Source: Nocardioides sp. S-1144 (GTDB lineage Bacteria > Actinomycetota > Actinomycetes > Propionibacteriales > Nocardioidaceae). From it: a stretch of DNA of 64,000 nt. The notes under the pieces are model-generated. The model saw nothing but the letters and a program-made list of their open reading frames with translations, was not told the origin of the DNA and did no database searches. The stretch lies in assembly GCF_005954645.2 (NCBI RefSeq), contig NZ_CP040695.2:744001-808000 (forward strand). Reading direction: 5' to 3'. Both the position numbers and the translations under genes were made by a program. Shown piece by piece: positions 27,062 to 35,819 of the stretch; the first letter of the stretch is position 1, and each line of letters starts with the position of its first letter.

Positions 27062-29014
27062 ATGTTCGTCACAACTCTGGCCACGTCCCTGGCCGCCGAG
27101 ACGGGTCACGAGATCCCGGTCGTCGACCCGGGCAGCGCCGACGGCGTCCTCGGGCTGGTCTGGCTGGTCATCGCGCTGCCGCTGCTCGGTGCCGCGATCC
27201 TGCTGCTGGGTGGCCGGCGCACCGACCGGTGGGGCCACCTGCTCGGCACCGCGATGCCGATCGGCTCGTTCGTCGTCAGCCTGGTGATGTTCCTGTCGCT
27301 GCTGGGACGCGACGAGGAGGACCGCCAGGTCGTCCAGCACCTCTACGACTGGATCCACGTCGGCGGCCTGCAGGTCGGCATGGACCTGCTCTACGACCCG
27401 CTGGCCGCGCTGTTCCTGATGCTCATCACCGGCGTCGGCTCGCTGATCCACGTCTACTCCATCGGCTACATGGCCCACGACCCGCGGCGCCGCCGGTTCT
27501 TCGGCTACCTCAACCTCTTCGTCGCCGCGATGCTGATGCTGATCCTGGCCGAGAACTACGTCGGGCTCTTCCTCGGCTGGGAGGGCGTCGGCCTGGCGTC
27601 GTACCTGCTGATCGGCTTCTGGCAGCACAAGCCCTCGGCGGCCAAGGCCGCGAAGAAGGCCTTCGTCATCAACCGGGTCGGCGACATGGGCATGGCCACC
27701 GCCATCTTCCTGGCGTTCGTCACGTTCGGCTCCACGTCGTTCACCGAGATCAGCCACCTCGCCGGCGAGGCGAGCGAGGGCACGATGACCGCGCTCGGGA
27801 TCCTGCTGCTCGTCGGTGCGTGCGGCAAGTCCGCGCAGGTGCCGCTGCAGGCCTGGCTGCTCGACGCGATGGAGGGCCCGACCCCGGTCTCCGCCCTCAT
27901 CCACGCCGCGACCATGGTCACCGCCGGCGTCTACCTCGTCGTCCGCTCCAACTTCGTCTTCGAGAACGCCCCCGACGCGCAGACCGCCGTCATCGTCGTG
28001 GCCGTCGTCACCATCCTCTGGGGCGCGGTCATCGGGTGCGCCAAGGACGACATCAAGAAGGCGCTGGCCGGCTCCACGATGAGCCAGATCGGCTACATGA
28101 TGCTGGCCGCCGGGCTCGGCACGGCCGGGTACGCGTTCGCGATCCTGCACCTGCTGACCCACGGCTTCTTCAAGGCCAACATGTTCCTCGGTGCCGGCTC
28201 GGTGATGCACGGCATGGACGACGACGTCGACATGCGTCACTACGGCGCGCTCAACAAGGCGATGCCGGTCACCTTCATCACCTTCGCGATGGGCTACCTC
28301 GCGATCATCGGCTTCCCCGGGTTCTCCGGCTTCTGGTCGAAGGACAAGATCATCGAGGTCGCGATCGGCGAGAGCTGGATCATCGGCCTCTGCGCGCTGC
28401 TCGGTGCCGGCATCACGGCGTTCTACATGACCCGCCTGATGCTGATGACGTTCTTCTCCTCCAAGCGCTGGGAGAAGGACGTGCACCCGCACGAGTCGCC
28501 CGCCGTGATGACCGTCCCGCTGGTCGTGCTCGCCGCGCTGTCGGTGCTCGGCGGCGTGCTCCTGCTCGGCGGCTGGATCGTGCACTGGCTCGAGCCGGTC
28601 ACCGGCCCCGAGGAGCACCACGACCTGCCGATCCCGGTGCTGGCCATCACCGGCCTCACCGTCGCCGTGGTCGCTGTCGGGGTCGCGATCGCCTTCCTGC
28701 TCTTCCAGAAGCGCGACGTCCCCCGCACCGCGCCCTCCGACGTCTCCTTCGTCACCACGGCCGCGCGCCACGACCTGTACGGCGACGCCATCAACGAGGG
28801 CGTCGTCGTCAACCCCGGACGCCGTCTGGTCGCGGGTCTCTTCGTCCTCGACCGCAGCGGCGTCGACGGCACCTTCACCGGCGGTGGCGCGGCGGTCCGG
28901 GCGATCGGCGCCCAGCTGCGCCGGGTCCAGACCGGCTACGTGCGCTCCTATGCCCTCTCGGTCCTCCTCGGCGTCATCATCGTCGCCCTCGCGATGCTGG
29001 CGGTTAACCTCTGA
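27062..29014 (+). CDS. nuoL: NADH-quinone oxidoreductase subunit L
   Basis: 650 residues, the distal antiporter-like proton-pumping subunit, about 16 helices. NuoL-type pieces: [49 protein letters not shown], with the broken helix 7 and Lys of [20 protein letters not shown]. The long lateral helix near the C-terminus is followed by one last transmembrane helix ([15 protein letters not shown]). Its stop overlaps the nuoM ATG by one base. Confidence 0.97.
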   Translation: MFVTTLATSLAAETGHEIPVVDPGSADGVLGLVWLVIALPLLGAAILLLGGRRTDRWGHLLGTAMPIGSFVVSLVMFLSLLGRDEEDRQVVQHLYDWIHVGGLQVGMDLLYDPLAALFLMLITGVGSLIHVYSIGYMAHDPRRRRFFGYLNLFVAAMLMLILAENYVGLFLGWEGVGLASYLLIGFWQHKPSAAKAAKKAFVINRVGDMGMATAIFLAFVTFGSTSFTEISHLAGEASEGTMTALGILLLVGACGKSAQVPLQAWLLDAMEGPTPVSALIHAATMVTAGVYLVVRSNFVFENAPDAQTAVIVVAVVTILWGAVIGCAKDDIKKALAGSTMSQIGYMMLAAGLGTAGYAFAILHLLTHGFFKANMFLGAGSVMHGMDDDVDMRHYGALNKAMPVTFITFAMGYLAIIGFPGFSGFWSKDKIIEVAIGESWIIGLCALLGAGITAFYMTRLMLMTFFSSKRWEKDVHPHESPAVMTVPLVVLAALSVLGGVLLLGGWIVHWLEPVTGPEEHHDLPIPVLAITGLTVAVVAVGVAIAFLLFQKRDVPRTAPSDVSFVTTAARHDLYGDAINEGVVVNPGRRLVAGLFVLDRSGVDGTFTGGGAAVRAIGAQLRRVQTGYVRSYALSVLLGVIIVALAMLAVNL

Positions 29015-30528
29015 TGCTCACGATCCTGATCCTGGTGCCGCTCGTCGGCGCCCTCGCGATCCCGTTCCTCCCGGCCGCCAGCGCCAAGTCGATCGCCATC
29101 GGCACCGCCGCCGGCACCCTCGGCCTGGCCGTCGCCGTCGCCGTCCTCTTCAAGACCGACGAGGGCATGCAGATGACCGAGCAGGTCGACTGGATCGGTG
29201 CCTTCGGCGTGCACTACGCCGTCGGTGTCGACGGACTCGGCCTGCTGATGGTGCTGCTGACCGCCGTCATCGTCCCGGTCGTGCTCGTGGCCGGGTGGCA
29301 CGAGGGCGACGAGGCCCCGCGCTCCTACTACGCCTGGGTGCTGGCGATGGAGGCGCTCTCGCTGGCGGTCTTCCTGGCCACCGACGTCTTCCTGTTCTAC
29401 GTCGTCTTCGAGGCCACCCTCATCCCGGCCTACTTCCTCATCGGCGGCTTCGGCCGCGAGGGCCGCAGCGCCGCCGCGGTGAAGTTCCTGATGTTCCAGC
29501 TCGCCGGTGGCCTGGTCCTGCTGGCCTCCGTGATCGGCCTGTACGTCGTCTCCGCCGAGCAGGGCCGGGCGTCGTACCTGCTCTCCGACCTCGAGCAGCT
29601 CGACATCTCCACCGAGGCCGGCCGCTGGCTCTTCCTCGGGTTCTTCATCGCCTTCGCGATCAAGGCGCCGCTGTTCCCGGTGCACACCTGGCTGGCCGAC
29701 ACCGCCGAGAAGGCGACCCCCGGCACCAGCGTGCTGCTGGTCTGCGTGCTCGACAAGATCGGCACCTTCGGGATGCTCCGGTTCTGTCTCGGGCTGTTCC
29801 CGGAGGCCTCGCAGTGGGCGACGCCGGTCGTGGTCACCCTCGCGCTGATCTCGATCGTCTACGGCGCGCTGCTGGCGATCGCCCAGGACGACCTCCTGCG
29901 GCTGATCGGCCTGACGTCGCTGAGCCACTTCGGCTTCATCACGCTGGGCATCTTCGTCTTCAGCACGCAGGGCGGTTCCGGCGCGATCCTCTACATGGTC
30001 AACCACGGCATCGGCACCGCCGCGCTGTTCCTCGTCGCGGGCTACATCATCCGCCGCCGGGGCACGGCCCTGATCAGCGAGATGGGCGGCCTCGAGAAGG
30101 CGACACCGGTCCTGGCCGGCCTGCTGCTGGTCGCCGGCCTCGCGACGCTCGGCCTGCCCGGCCTGAGCCCGTTCATCTCCGAGTTCCTCGTCCTGCTGGC
30201 GGCCTTCGACTACGCCTGGTGGGTGGGGGCGGTCGCCGTCCTCGGCATCGTGCTGGCCGCCATCTACGTGCTGTGGATGTACCAGCGCGTGATGACCGGG
30301 CCCACGCCGGCGACCGTCGAGGACACCCCCGACGCCCTGCCGCGCGAGATCCTCGCCGTCGCCCCGCTCATGGTCGCGCTGGTCGCCTTCGGGTTCTTCC
30401 CGCAGCCGCTGCTCGACATCAGCAACCCCTACGCCGAGGACCTGCTCTCGCACGTCGGCGTCCAGGACGACCCACCCACGGTCGCGCGACTCGGAGCCCA
30501 TGTGTTCGACCAGGAAGGCGGTGAGTGA
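29014..30528 (+). CDS. nuoM: NADH-quinone oxidoreductase subunit M
   Basis: 504 residues, 13-14 helices, second antiporter-like pump. Conserved stretches include FEATLIPAYFLIGGFG with the key Glu, KAPLFPVHTWLADTAEKATP, and AIAQDDLLRLIGLTSLSHFG with the channel Lys replaced by the usual DDLLRLI arrangement. The C-terminal tail HVFDQEGGE extends over the nuoN start region. Tightly coupled to nuoL (one-base overlap). Confidence 0.97.
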   Translation: MLTILILVPLVGALAIPFLPAASAKSIAIGTAAGTLGLAVAVAVLFKTDEGMQMTEQVDWIGAFGVHYAVGVDGLGLLMVLLTAVIVPVVLVAGWHEGDEAPRSYYAWVLAMEALSLAVFLATDVFLFYVVFEATLIPAYFLIGGFGREGRSAAAVKFLMFQLAGGLVLLASVIGLYVVSAEQGRASYLLSDLEQLDISTEAGRWLFLGFFIAFAIKAPLFPVHTWLADTAEKATPGTSVLLVCVLDKIGTFGMLRFCLGLFPEASQWATPVVVTLALISIVYGALLAIAQDDLLRLIGLTSLSHFGFITLGIFVFSTQGGSGAILYMVNHGIGTAALFLVAGYIIRRRGTALISEMGGLEKATPVLAGLLLVAGLATLGLPGLSPFISEFLVLLAAFDYAWWVGAVAVLGIVLAAIYVLWMYQRVMTGPTPATVEDTPDALPREILAVAPLMVALVAFGFFPQPLLDISNPYAEDLLSHVGVQDDPPTVARLGAHVFDQEGGE

Positions 30529-32107
30529 CGTGGAGTTCGTGAAGCCCACCATCGAGTACGCGGAGCTCTCCCCGCTGCTGATCGTCCTCGGCGTCGCCGC
30601 GCTCGGCGTGGTCGTCGAGGCCTTCGTCGCCCGCGAGCGCCGCCACGTCGTCCAGGTCTCGCTGGCCTTCGCCGGCGTCCTCGCGGCGCTGGTCGCGACC
30701 GTGCTGGTCGGGCTCGACCTCGCCGACGTCGGCGCGGGCCAGGGTCTCGTCGGTGCCGAGGGGTCGGTCGTCGTCGACGGCCCGACCGTCTACCTGTGGG
30801 GCCTCGTGCTCGTCTTCGCCCTCGGCGGCGTCGCGCTGTTCGCCGAGCGCCGGCTCGAGGCCGGGGTCTCGGTCTTCGCCGGCCAGGCCGCCGCGCTCCC
30901 CGGCACCGAGGCCGAGCGCCGCTCGTCCGGGCTCGCGCACACCGAGGTCTACCCGCTCGTCATGTTCGCCATCGCGGGCATGATGCTCTTCCCCGCGGCC
31001 GGCGACCTGCTCACGATGTTCGTGGCCCTCGAGGTGCTCTCGCTCCCGCTGTACCTGCTCTGCGGGCTGGCCCGGCGCCGGCGCCTGCTGAGCCAGGAGG
31101 CCGCGCTCAAGTACTTCCTGCTCGGGGCGTTCTCCTCCGGCTTCTTCCTGTACGGCGTCGCGCTGGTCTACGGCTACGCCGGCTCGATGGACCTCGACGT
31201 CATCCACTCCTCGGTGCTCAACCGCACCGACGACCGCACCCTGCTGCTGCTCGGCATCGCGATGCTCTCGGTCGGCCTGCTCTTCAAGGTCGGCGCCGTG
31301 CCGTTCCAGGCCTGGACCCCCGACGTCTACCAGGGCGCCCCGACCGCGGTCACCGCGTTCATGTCGGCGGCCACCAAGGTCGCGGCCTTCGGTGCGCTCC
31401 TGCGGCTGTACTACGTCGGCTTCGGTGCCAACCGCTGGGACTGGCAGCCGATGCTGTGGGTCGTCGCGATCCTCACCATGCTGGTCGGTGCGGTGCTGGC
31501 CGTCGTCCAGAGCGACGTCAAGCGGATGCTCGCCTACTCCTCGGTCGCCCACACCGGGTTCCTGCTGACCGGCGTCCTCGGCCTCCAGGCGAGCGGTGCG
31601 CTGGGCGAGGACGAGGTCACCTCGCTGCAGGCCGTGCTGTTCTACCTGACCACCTACGGCTTCGCCACGGTCGGCGCCTTCGCCCTGGTCACCCTGGTGC
31701 GCGACGCCAACGGCGAGGCGACGTCGTCGGCGAAGTGGGCCGGGCTCGGGCGGCGCTCGCCGGTGGTGGCCGGGGTCTTCGCCCTGTTCCTGCTGTCGAT
31801 GGCCGGGATCCCGCTCACGGCCGGCTTCGTCGGCAAGTGGGCGGTCTTCACCGTCGCCATGTCGGCCGGTGCCTGGCCGGTCGTGCTGGTCGCGATCGCG
31901 TCGAGCATCATCGCGATCTTCTTCTACATCAAGTTCGTGCGGCTGATGTTCTTCGTCGACGCCGAGGGCGACGTCGCCGAGGTGACCGTGCCCTCGCCGC
32001 TGACCAGCGTCACCATCGGTGTGTGCGCCCTCGCGACCATCGGCCTGGGACTCGTGCCGGGCCCGGTGCTCGATCTGGTCGCGCATGCGGGAGACTTCAT
32101 CAGGTGA
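30521..32107 (+). CDS. nuoN: NADH-quinone oxidoreductase subunit N
   Basis: 528 residues from the GTG at 30521, which has AGGAAGG before it and overlaps nuoM by eight bases (GTG at 30500 and 30530 are alternatives). Third antiporter-like pump: FVALEVLSLPLYLLCGLAR with the key Glu, VGLLFKVGAVPFQAWTPDVY, QSDVKRMLAYSSVAHTGF. Around 14 helices. Overlaps the polyprenyl synthase GTG by four bases, placing that gene in the same operon. Confidence 0.96.
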   Translation: MSDVEFVKPTIEYAELSPLLIVLGVAALGVVVEAFVARERRHVVQVSLAFAGVLAALVATVLVGLDLADVGAGQGLVGAEGSVVVDGPTVYLWGLVLVFALGGVALFAERRLEAGVSVFAGQAAALPGTEAERRSSGLAHTEVYPLVMFAIAGMMLFPAAGDLLTMFVALEVLSLPLYLLCGLARRRRLLSQEAALKYFLLGAFSSGFFLYGVALVYGYAGSMDLDVIHSSVLNRTDDRTLLLLGIAMLSVGLLFKVGAVPFQAWTPDVYQGAPTAVTAFMSAATKVAAFGALLRLYYVGFGANRWDWQPMLWVVAILTMLVGAVLAVVQSDVKRMLAYSSVAHTGFLLTGVLGLQASGALGEDEVTSLQAVLFYLTTYGFATVGAFALVTLVRDANGEATSSAKWAGLGRRSPVVAGVFALFLLSMAGIPLTAGFVGKWAVFTVAMSAGAWPVVLVAIASSIIAIFFYIKFVRLMFFVDAEGDVAEVTVPSPLTSVTIGVCALATIGLGLVPGPVLDLVAHAGDFIR

Positions 32108-33120
32108 GTCCCACCCAGCCCGCCACCGCCGAGCTCGCCCTGCCCATCGGCGACGAGGCGCTGGCCGTCCGGCTGCGCGGCCGGCTGGCCGAGGTCGAGG
32201 CCGCCCTGGTCGGGCACGCCACCAGCAGCTTCGCGCCCTACGTCACCGAGGCCGCCCAGCACCTGCTGGCCGCCGGCGGCAAGCGGTTCCGGCCGCTGCT
32301 GGTGCTGCTGGCCGCCGAGGCGGGCGAGCACCCCGACGCCCCGGAGGTCCTCACCGCGGCCTGCGTCGTGGAGGTCACCCACCTCGGGTCGCTCTACCAC
32401 GACGACGTCATGGACGAGGCCGCCCTGCGGCGCGGCGCCGACTCCGCCAACGCGCGGTGGGGCAACCACGTCGCGATCCTCACCGGCGACTTCCTCTTCG
32501 CGAAGTCCTCCGAGCTGACCTCGCTGCTGGGGGCCGAGGCGGTCCGGATCCAAGCCGAGACCTTCACCCGGCTCGTCGAGGGCCAGATCATGGAGACCGT
32601 CGAGCCCGGCCCCGACGACGACGCGCTGCAGCACTACCTCGAGGTCGTGGCCGGCAAGACCGGCTCGCTGATCGCGACGTCGGCCCGGTACGGCGCCCGC
32701 TTCGGCGGCGCCTCGGCCCAGGTCGAGGAGGCGCTGACGGCGTACGGCGAGATCGTCGGCGCGGCCTTCCAGCTCTCCGACGACATCCTCGACGTCGCCT
32801 CCGAGTCCGCGGAGTCCGGCAAGACCCCCGGCACCGACTTGCGCGAGGGCGTCCCGACCCTGCCGGTGCTGATGGCGCTCGCCTCCACCGACCCGGCCGA
32901 CGCCCGCCTGCACGAGCTGCTGCGCGCCGACCTCTCCGACGACGTCCTGCACGCCGAGGCGCTCGACCTGCTCCGCAAGCACCCCGCCATCGACGAGGCC
33001 CGCGCCTACGTCGTGGGCCGCGCCCAGGAGGCCAAGGCCCTGCTCCACGTCCTGCCCGAGGGCTCGGTGCGCTCGGCCCTCGAGGCCTTCGCCGACGTCG
33101 TCGCGCTCCGCTCGGCGTAA
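32104..33120 (+). CDS. Polyprenyl diphosphate synthase
   Basis: 338-residue long-chain trans-isoprenyl diphosphate synthase, presumably making the menaquinone side chain. The first Asp-rich motif DDVMD is at residues 100-104 and the second, DDILD, at 226-230, with GGKRFRPLLVLLAA upstream and GQIMETVEPGP between. Homologous to actinobacterial GrcC-type enzymes often found after nuoN. GTG start coupled by a four-base overlap with nuoN. Chain length cannot be read with certainty; context with complex I and menD/menF/menG argues for the quinone tail. Confidence 0.93.
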   Translation: MSPTQPATAELALPIGDEALAVRLRGRLAEVEAALVGHATSSFAPYVTEAAQHLLAAGGKRFRPLLVLLAAEAGEHPDAPEVLTAACVVEVTHLGSLYHDDVMDEAALRRGADSANARWGNHVAILTGDFLFAKSSELTSLLGAEAVRIQAETFTRLVEGQIMETVEPGPDDDALQHYLEVVAGKTGSLIATSARYGARFGGASAQVEEALTAYGEIVGAAFQLSDDILDVASESAESGKTPGTDLREGVPTLPVLMALASTDPADARLHELLRADLSDDVLHAEALDLLRKHPAIDEARAYVVGRAQEAKALLHVLPEGSVRSALEAFADVVALRSA

Positions 33121-33200
33121 CCACCCACCCCCCGCCCCTGGCTGGTGGGTCGTCGCGACGACCGCGCCGACCCGGCGGTGCCGGGTGGTGCCCGGCGGTG

Positions 33201-34112
33201 TCAGGCGGCGGCGGTGGCCCGGGCGGCGAGGGCCAGCTGGCGGCGTCGGTGCCGCAGCGCCTCGACGGTGAAGACCACCAGCGCGCTCCACACGAGCGTG
33301 AAGCCGATCCACCGGACGCCGGTCATGGACTCGTCGAAGACGACGAGGCCGAGCACGAACTGGATCGTCGGCGCGAGGTACTGCAGCAGGCCGAGGGAGA
33401 CCATCGAGACCCGCGTCGCGGCGGCGCCGAAGCAGATGAGCGGGATCGCGGTGACCACCCCGGTCGTCGTCAGCAGCAGTGCGTGACCGGTGCCCTCGGC
33501 GCCGAAGTGGGCGGTGCCCTGGGCCGCGAGCAGGAGCAGGTAGCCGAGCGCGAACGGCGCCAGCACGACGGTCTCGAAGGTGAGGCTCTCGACCGCGCCC
33601 ACGTCGGCCGACTTCTTGGCCAGGCCGTAGGTGCCGAACGAGAACGCCAGGATCAGCGCGATCCAGGGCGGCCTGCCGTAGTCCCACGCGAGCACGCAGA
33701 CCGCGGCGAAGCCGACCCCGAGCGCGCACCACTGCAGCGGGCGCAGCCGCTCGCGCAGGATCAGCACCCCCATCAGGACCGTCACCAACGGGTTGATGAA
33801 GTAGCCCAACGACGTCTCGACGACGCGGCCGTTCGTGACGCCGTAGATGTAGGTCGCCCAGTTCGAGGTGATCGTCACCGCGGCGACGACGAGCAGCAGG
33901 CTCACCCGGCGGTCGGCCAGCAACGCGCGGAACGCCGCCCGCTTGCGGAGCACCACGACCAGCACGCCCATCACCAGTGCCGACCAGACGATCCGGTGGG
34001 CGAGGATCTCCACCGCCCCGGCTGGCTCGAGGAGCGGCCAGTAGAGCGGGAACATCCCCCAGAGCACGTACGCCGCGACGCCGAACGCCAGCCCGCGCCG
34101 TTGGTCACCCAC
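33201..34112 (-). CDS. rarD: RarD-type EamA transporter
   Basis: 303 residues, ten helices in two EamA repeats, matching the RarD group of drug/metabolite transporters: GLAFGVAAYVLWGMFPLYW at the start, ILAHRIVWSAL, NWATYIYGVTNGRVVETSLG, LGYFINPLVTVLMGVLILRERL and YLAPTIQFVLGLVVFDE. Substrate unknown. The GTG start lies inside a perfect 34-bp palindrome whose centre provides a TAGGGT hexamer six bases from the start codon, so transcription is probably leaderless. Confidence 0.9.
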   Translation of the reverse strand: MGDQRRGLAFGVAAYVLWGMFPLYWPLLEPAGAVEILAHRIVWSALVMGVLVVVLRKRAAFRALLADRRVSLLLVVAAVTITSNWATYIYGVTNGRVVETSLGYFINPLVTVLMGVLILRERLRPLQWCALGVGFAAVCVLAWDYGRPPWIALILAFSFGTYGLAKKSADVGAVESLTFETVVLAPFALGYLLLLAAQGTAHFGAEGTGHALLLTTTGVVTAIPLICFGAAATRVSMVSLGLLQYLAPTIQFVLGLVVFDESMTGVRWIGFTLVWSALVVFTVEALRHRRRQLALAARATAAA

Positions 34113-34140
34113 AGTCCCACCCTAGGGTGGGACTGTGGGT
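34107..34140. promoter_or_regulatory. Perfect 34-bp palindrome forming a divergent promoter
   Basis: ACCCACAGTCCCACC-CTAG-GGTGGGACTGTGGGT reads identically on both strands (arms 34107-34123 and 34124-34140). Its centre gives TAGGGT in both directions: six bases before the rarD GTG on minus (34124-34119), and at 34123-34128 on plus with TTGGTC (34101-34106) as possible -35 for the 34202 gene. A symmetrical operator is also possible. Confidence 0.65.
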
Positions 34141-34201
34141 TTGGCTCCGGCGCCACCAGGGCACGGGACGACCGACCCACTGTCTCCGAGGGAGTCCCCC
34201 C

Positions 34202-34660
34202 ATGCGCTGTTCCCGTCTCGTCACGGTGTTGCTCGCCCTCGTCCTCGCGGCGCTCCTGCCGACCGCCGCGCCCGCCGGCGCCACGACCGCGGGCGGGCCG
34301 GCCGCCGCGCGGGTCGCCGCCGCGGACGACCCCATCACGATCACCTCGAAGGTGGTCTCCCGCGACGGTCGCCGCAAGAAGGGCCTCTTCCTCGTCGGCA
34401 AGGTGACGCCGAGTGAGGGGCCGGTCTACATCCAGCGCGCCACGAGGTGCAGCCGGGAGACCAACAGCTGCAACTTCCGGCTCTACCGGAAGAAGTACCT
34501 GAAGCAGGGGCGCTACGAGGCGAAGATCGCCGCCCCGCCCACGCGGCGCGGGTGGATGTGGCGCGCCCGTGTCGGCACGAGCTACAGCGACGCGTGGGTC
34601 ACCTGCACCAAGACCCCGCGCCAGGCGGAGGCCGGGAAGGACTGCAAGATCCCCTTCTAG
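34202..34660 (+). CDS. Small secreted basic protein
   Basis: 152 residues. A Sec signal peptide (residues 1 to about 26, core LVTVLLALVLAALLPTAAPA) precedes a short Ala-rich linker and a ~100-residue basic domain with four cysteines (TRCSRETNSCNF, WVTCTK and KDCKIPF), which probably form two disulfides. The final residues end DCKIPF. The ATG has GAGGGAG nine bases upstream. No family recognised; similar in size and style to other small secreted actinobacterial proteins. Confidence 0.8.
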   Translation: MRCSRLVTVLLALVLAALLPTAAPAGATTAGGPAAARVAAADDPITITSKVVSRDGRRKKGLFLVGKVTPSEGPVYIQRATRCSRETNSCNFRLYRKKYLKQGRYEAKIAAPPTRRGWMWRARVGTSYSDAWVTCTKTPRQAEAGKDCKIPF

Positions 34661-34694
34661 GGCGCACGAGCACCGGCTCGGCGTCGGTGAGGCC

Positions 34695-35819
34695 TCAGAC
34701 GACCGTCCAGGTGTCGCCACCGTTGACGAGGCCCGTGAGCCGGCTCGTCTGGTCGGTGCCCTCGCCGAGGGCGACCTGCTGGGCCGAGGTGATCTGGGCC
34801 CGGGACTGGTCGTCGTACGTCGGGCGCGCGACCTGGCGGAAGATGCCGATGGGCGTCTGGTTGAGGTAGCCCATCTCGGTCAGCCGCGAGATCGCGAACG
34901 CCGTCGACGGGTCGGCCTGGTGGGCGTCGTGCACGAGCAGCGCGGCGTCGTCGACGTCGGCGACCGACACGATCTCCACCCCGCCGCTGCGGGCGTCGCG
35001 GACCAGGCCCCTGGAGCCGAGGCCGTCCTCGAGGGTCGCGCCGAACCGGATCTGCTCGCCGTGCACGAGCGGGATGATCGCGTCCTGCTTGGTGTCGCGG
35101 TCCTTGATCGCGTCGAACGCGCCGTCGTTGAAGATCGGGCAGTTCTGGTAGATCTCGACCAGCGACGTCCCCCGGTGCGCGGCCGCGGCGGACAGCACGG
35201 CGGTGAGGTGCTTGCGGTCGGAGTCGATGGTGCGGGCGACGAACGTCGCCTCGGCACCGAGGGCGAGGGAGACCGGGTTGAACGGGTGGTCGACCGAGCC
35301 CATCGGGGTCGACTTGGTGACCTTGCCGGCCTCCGAGGTGGGGGAGTACTGGCCCTTGGTGAGCCCGTAGATCCGGTTGTTGAACAGCAGGATCGTCATG
35401 TTGACGTTGCGGCGCAGGGCGTGGATGAGGTGGTTGCCGCCGATCGAGAGCGCGTCGCCGTCGCCGGTGACGACCCAGACCGACAGGTCCTCGCGCGCGG
35501 TGGCGAGCCCGGTGGCGATCGACGGCGCCCGACCGTGGATCGAGTGCATCCCGTAGGTGTCGAGGTAGTAGGGGAACCGCGAGGAGCAGCCGATGCCGGA
35601 GATGAACACGATGTTCTCGCGACGCAGCCCCAGGTCGGGCAGGAACGACTGCACCGCCTTGAGGACGGCGTAGTCGCCGCAGCCGGGGCACCAGCGCACC
35701 TCCTGGTCGGAGGTGAAGTCCTTGCCGGTCTGGGGCCGTTCGCCCTCGCCCGGCTCGAACCGGGGGACCGACTCGGTGCCGGTGCGCAGGTCGGGCGTGG
35801 GCAGGTCGGTGGTCGTCAT
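34695..35819 (-). CDS. korB: 2-oxoacid:ferredoxin oxidoreductase, beta subunit
   Basis: 374 residues, ThDP-binding subunit. Cluster and cofactor motifs: WCPGCGDY, ISGIGCSSR and QNCPIFND supply the four [4Fe-4S] cysteines, and VTGDGDALSIGGNHLIH with LFNNRIYGLTKGQYSPTS is the ThDP/Mg site. The pattern matches KorB, the 2-oxoglutarate:ferredoxin enzyme described in mycobacteria. Starts ATG overlapping the alpha subunit stop by one base. Would feed reduced ferredoxin to anabolism and replace 2-oxoglutarate dehydrogenase. Confidence 0.92.
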   Translation of the reverse strand: MTTTDLPTPDLRTGTESVPRFEPGEGERPQTGKDFTSDQEVRWCPGCGDYAVLKAVQSFLPDLGLRRENIVFISGIGCSSRFPYYLDTYGMHSIHGRAPSIATGLATAREDLSVWVVTGDGDALSIGGNHLIHALRRNVNMTILLFNNRIYGLTKGQYSPTSEAGKVTKSTPMGSVDHPFNPVSLALGAEATFVARTIDSDRKHLTAVLSAAAAHRGTSLVEIYQNCPIFNDGAFDAIKDRDTKQDAIIPLVHGEQIRFGATLEDGLGSRGLVRDARSGGVEIVSVADVDDAALLVHDAHQADPSTAFAISRLTEMGYLNQTPIGIFRQVARPTYDDQSRAQITSAQQVALGEGTDQTSRLTGLVNGGDTWTVV

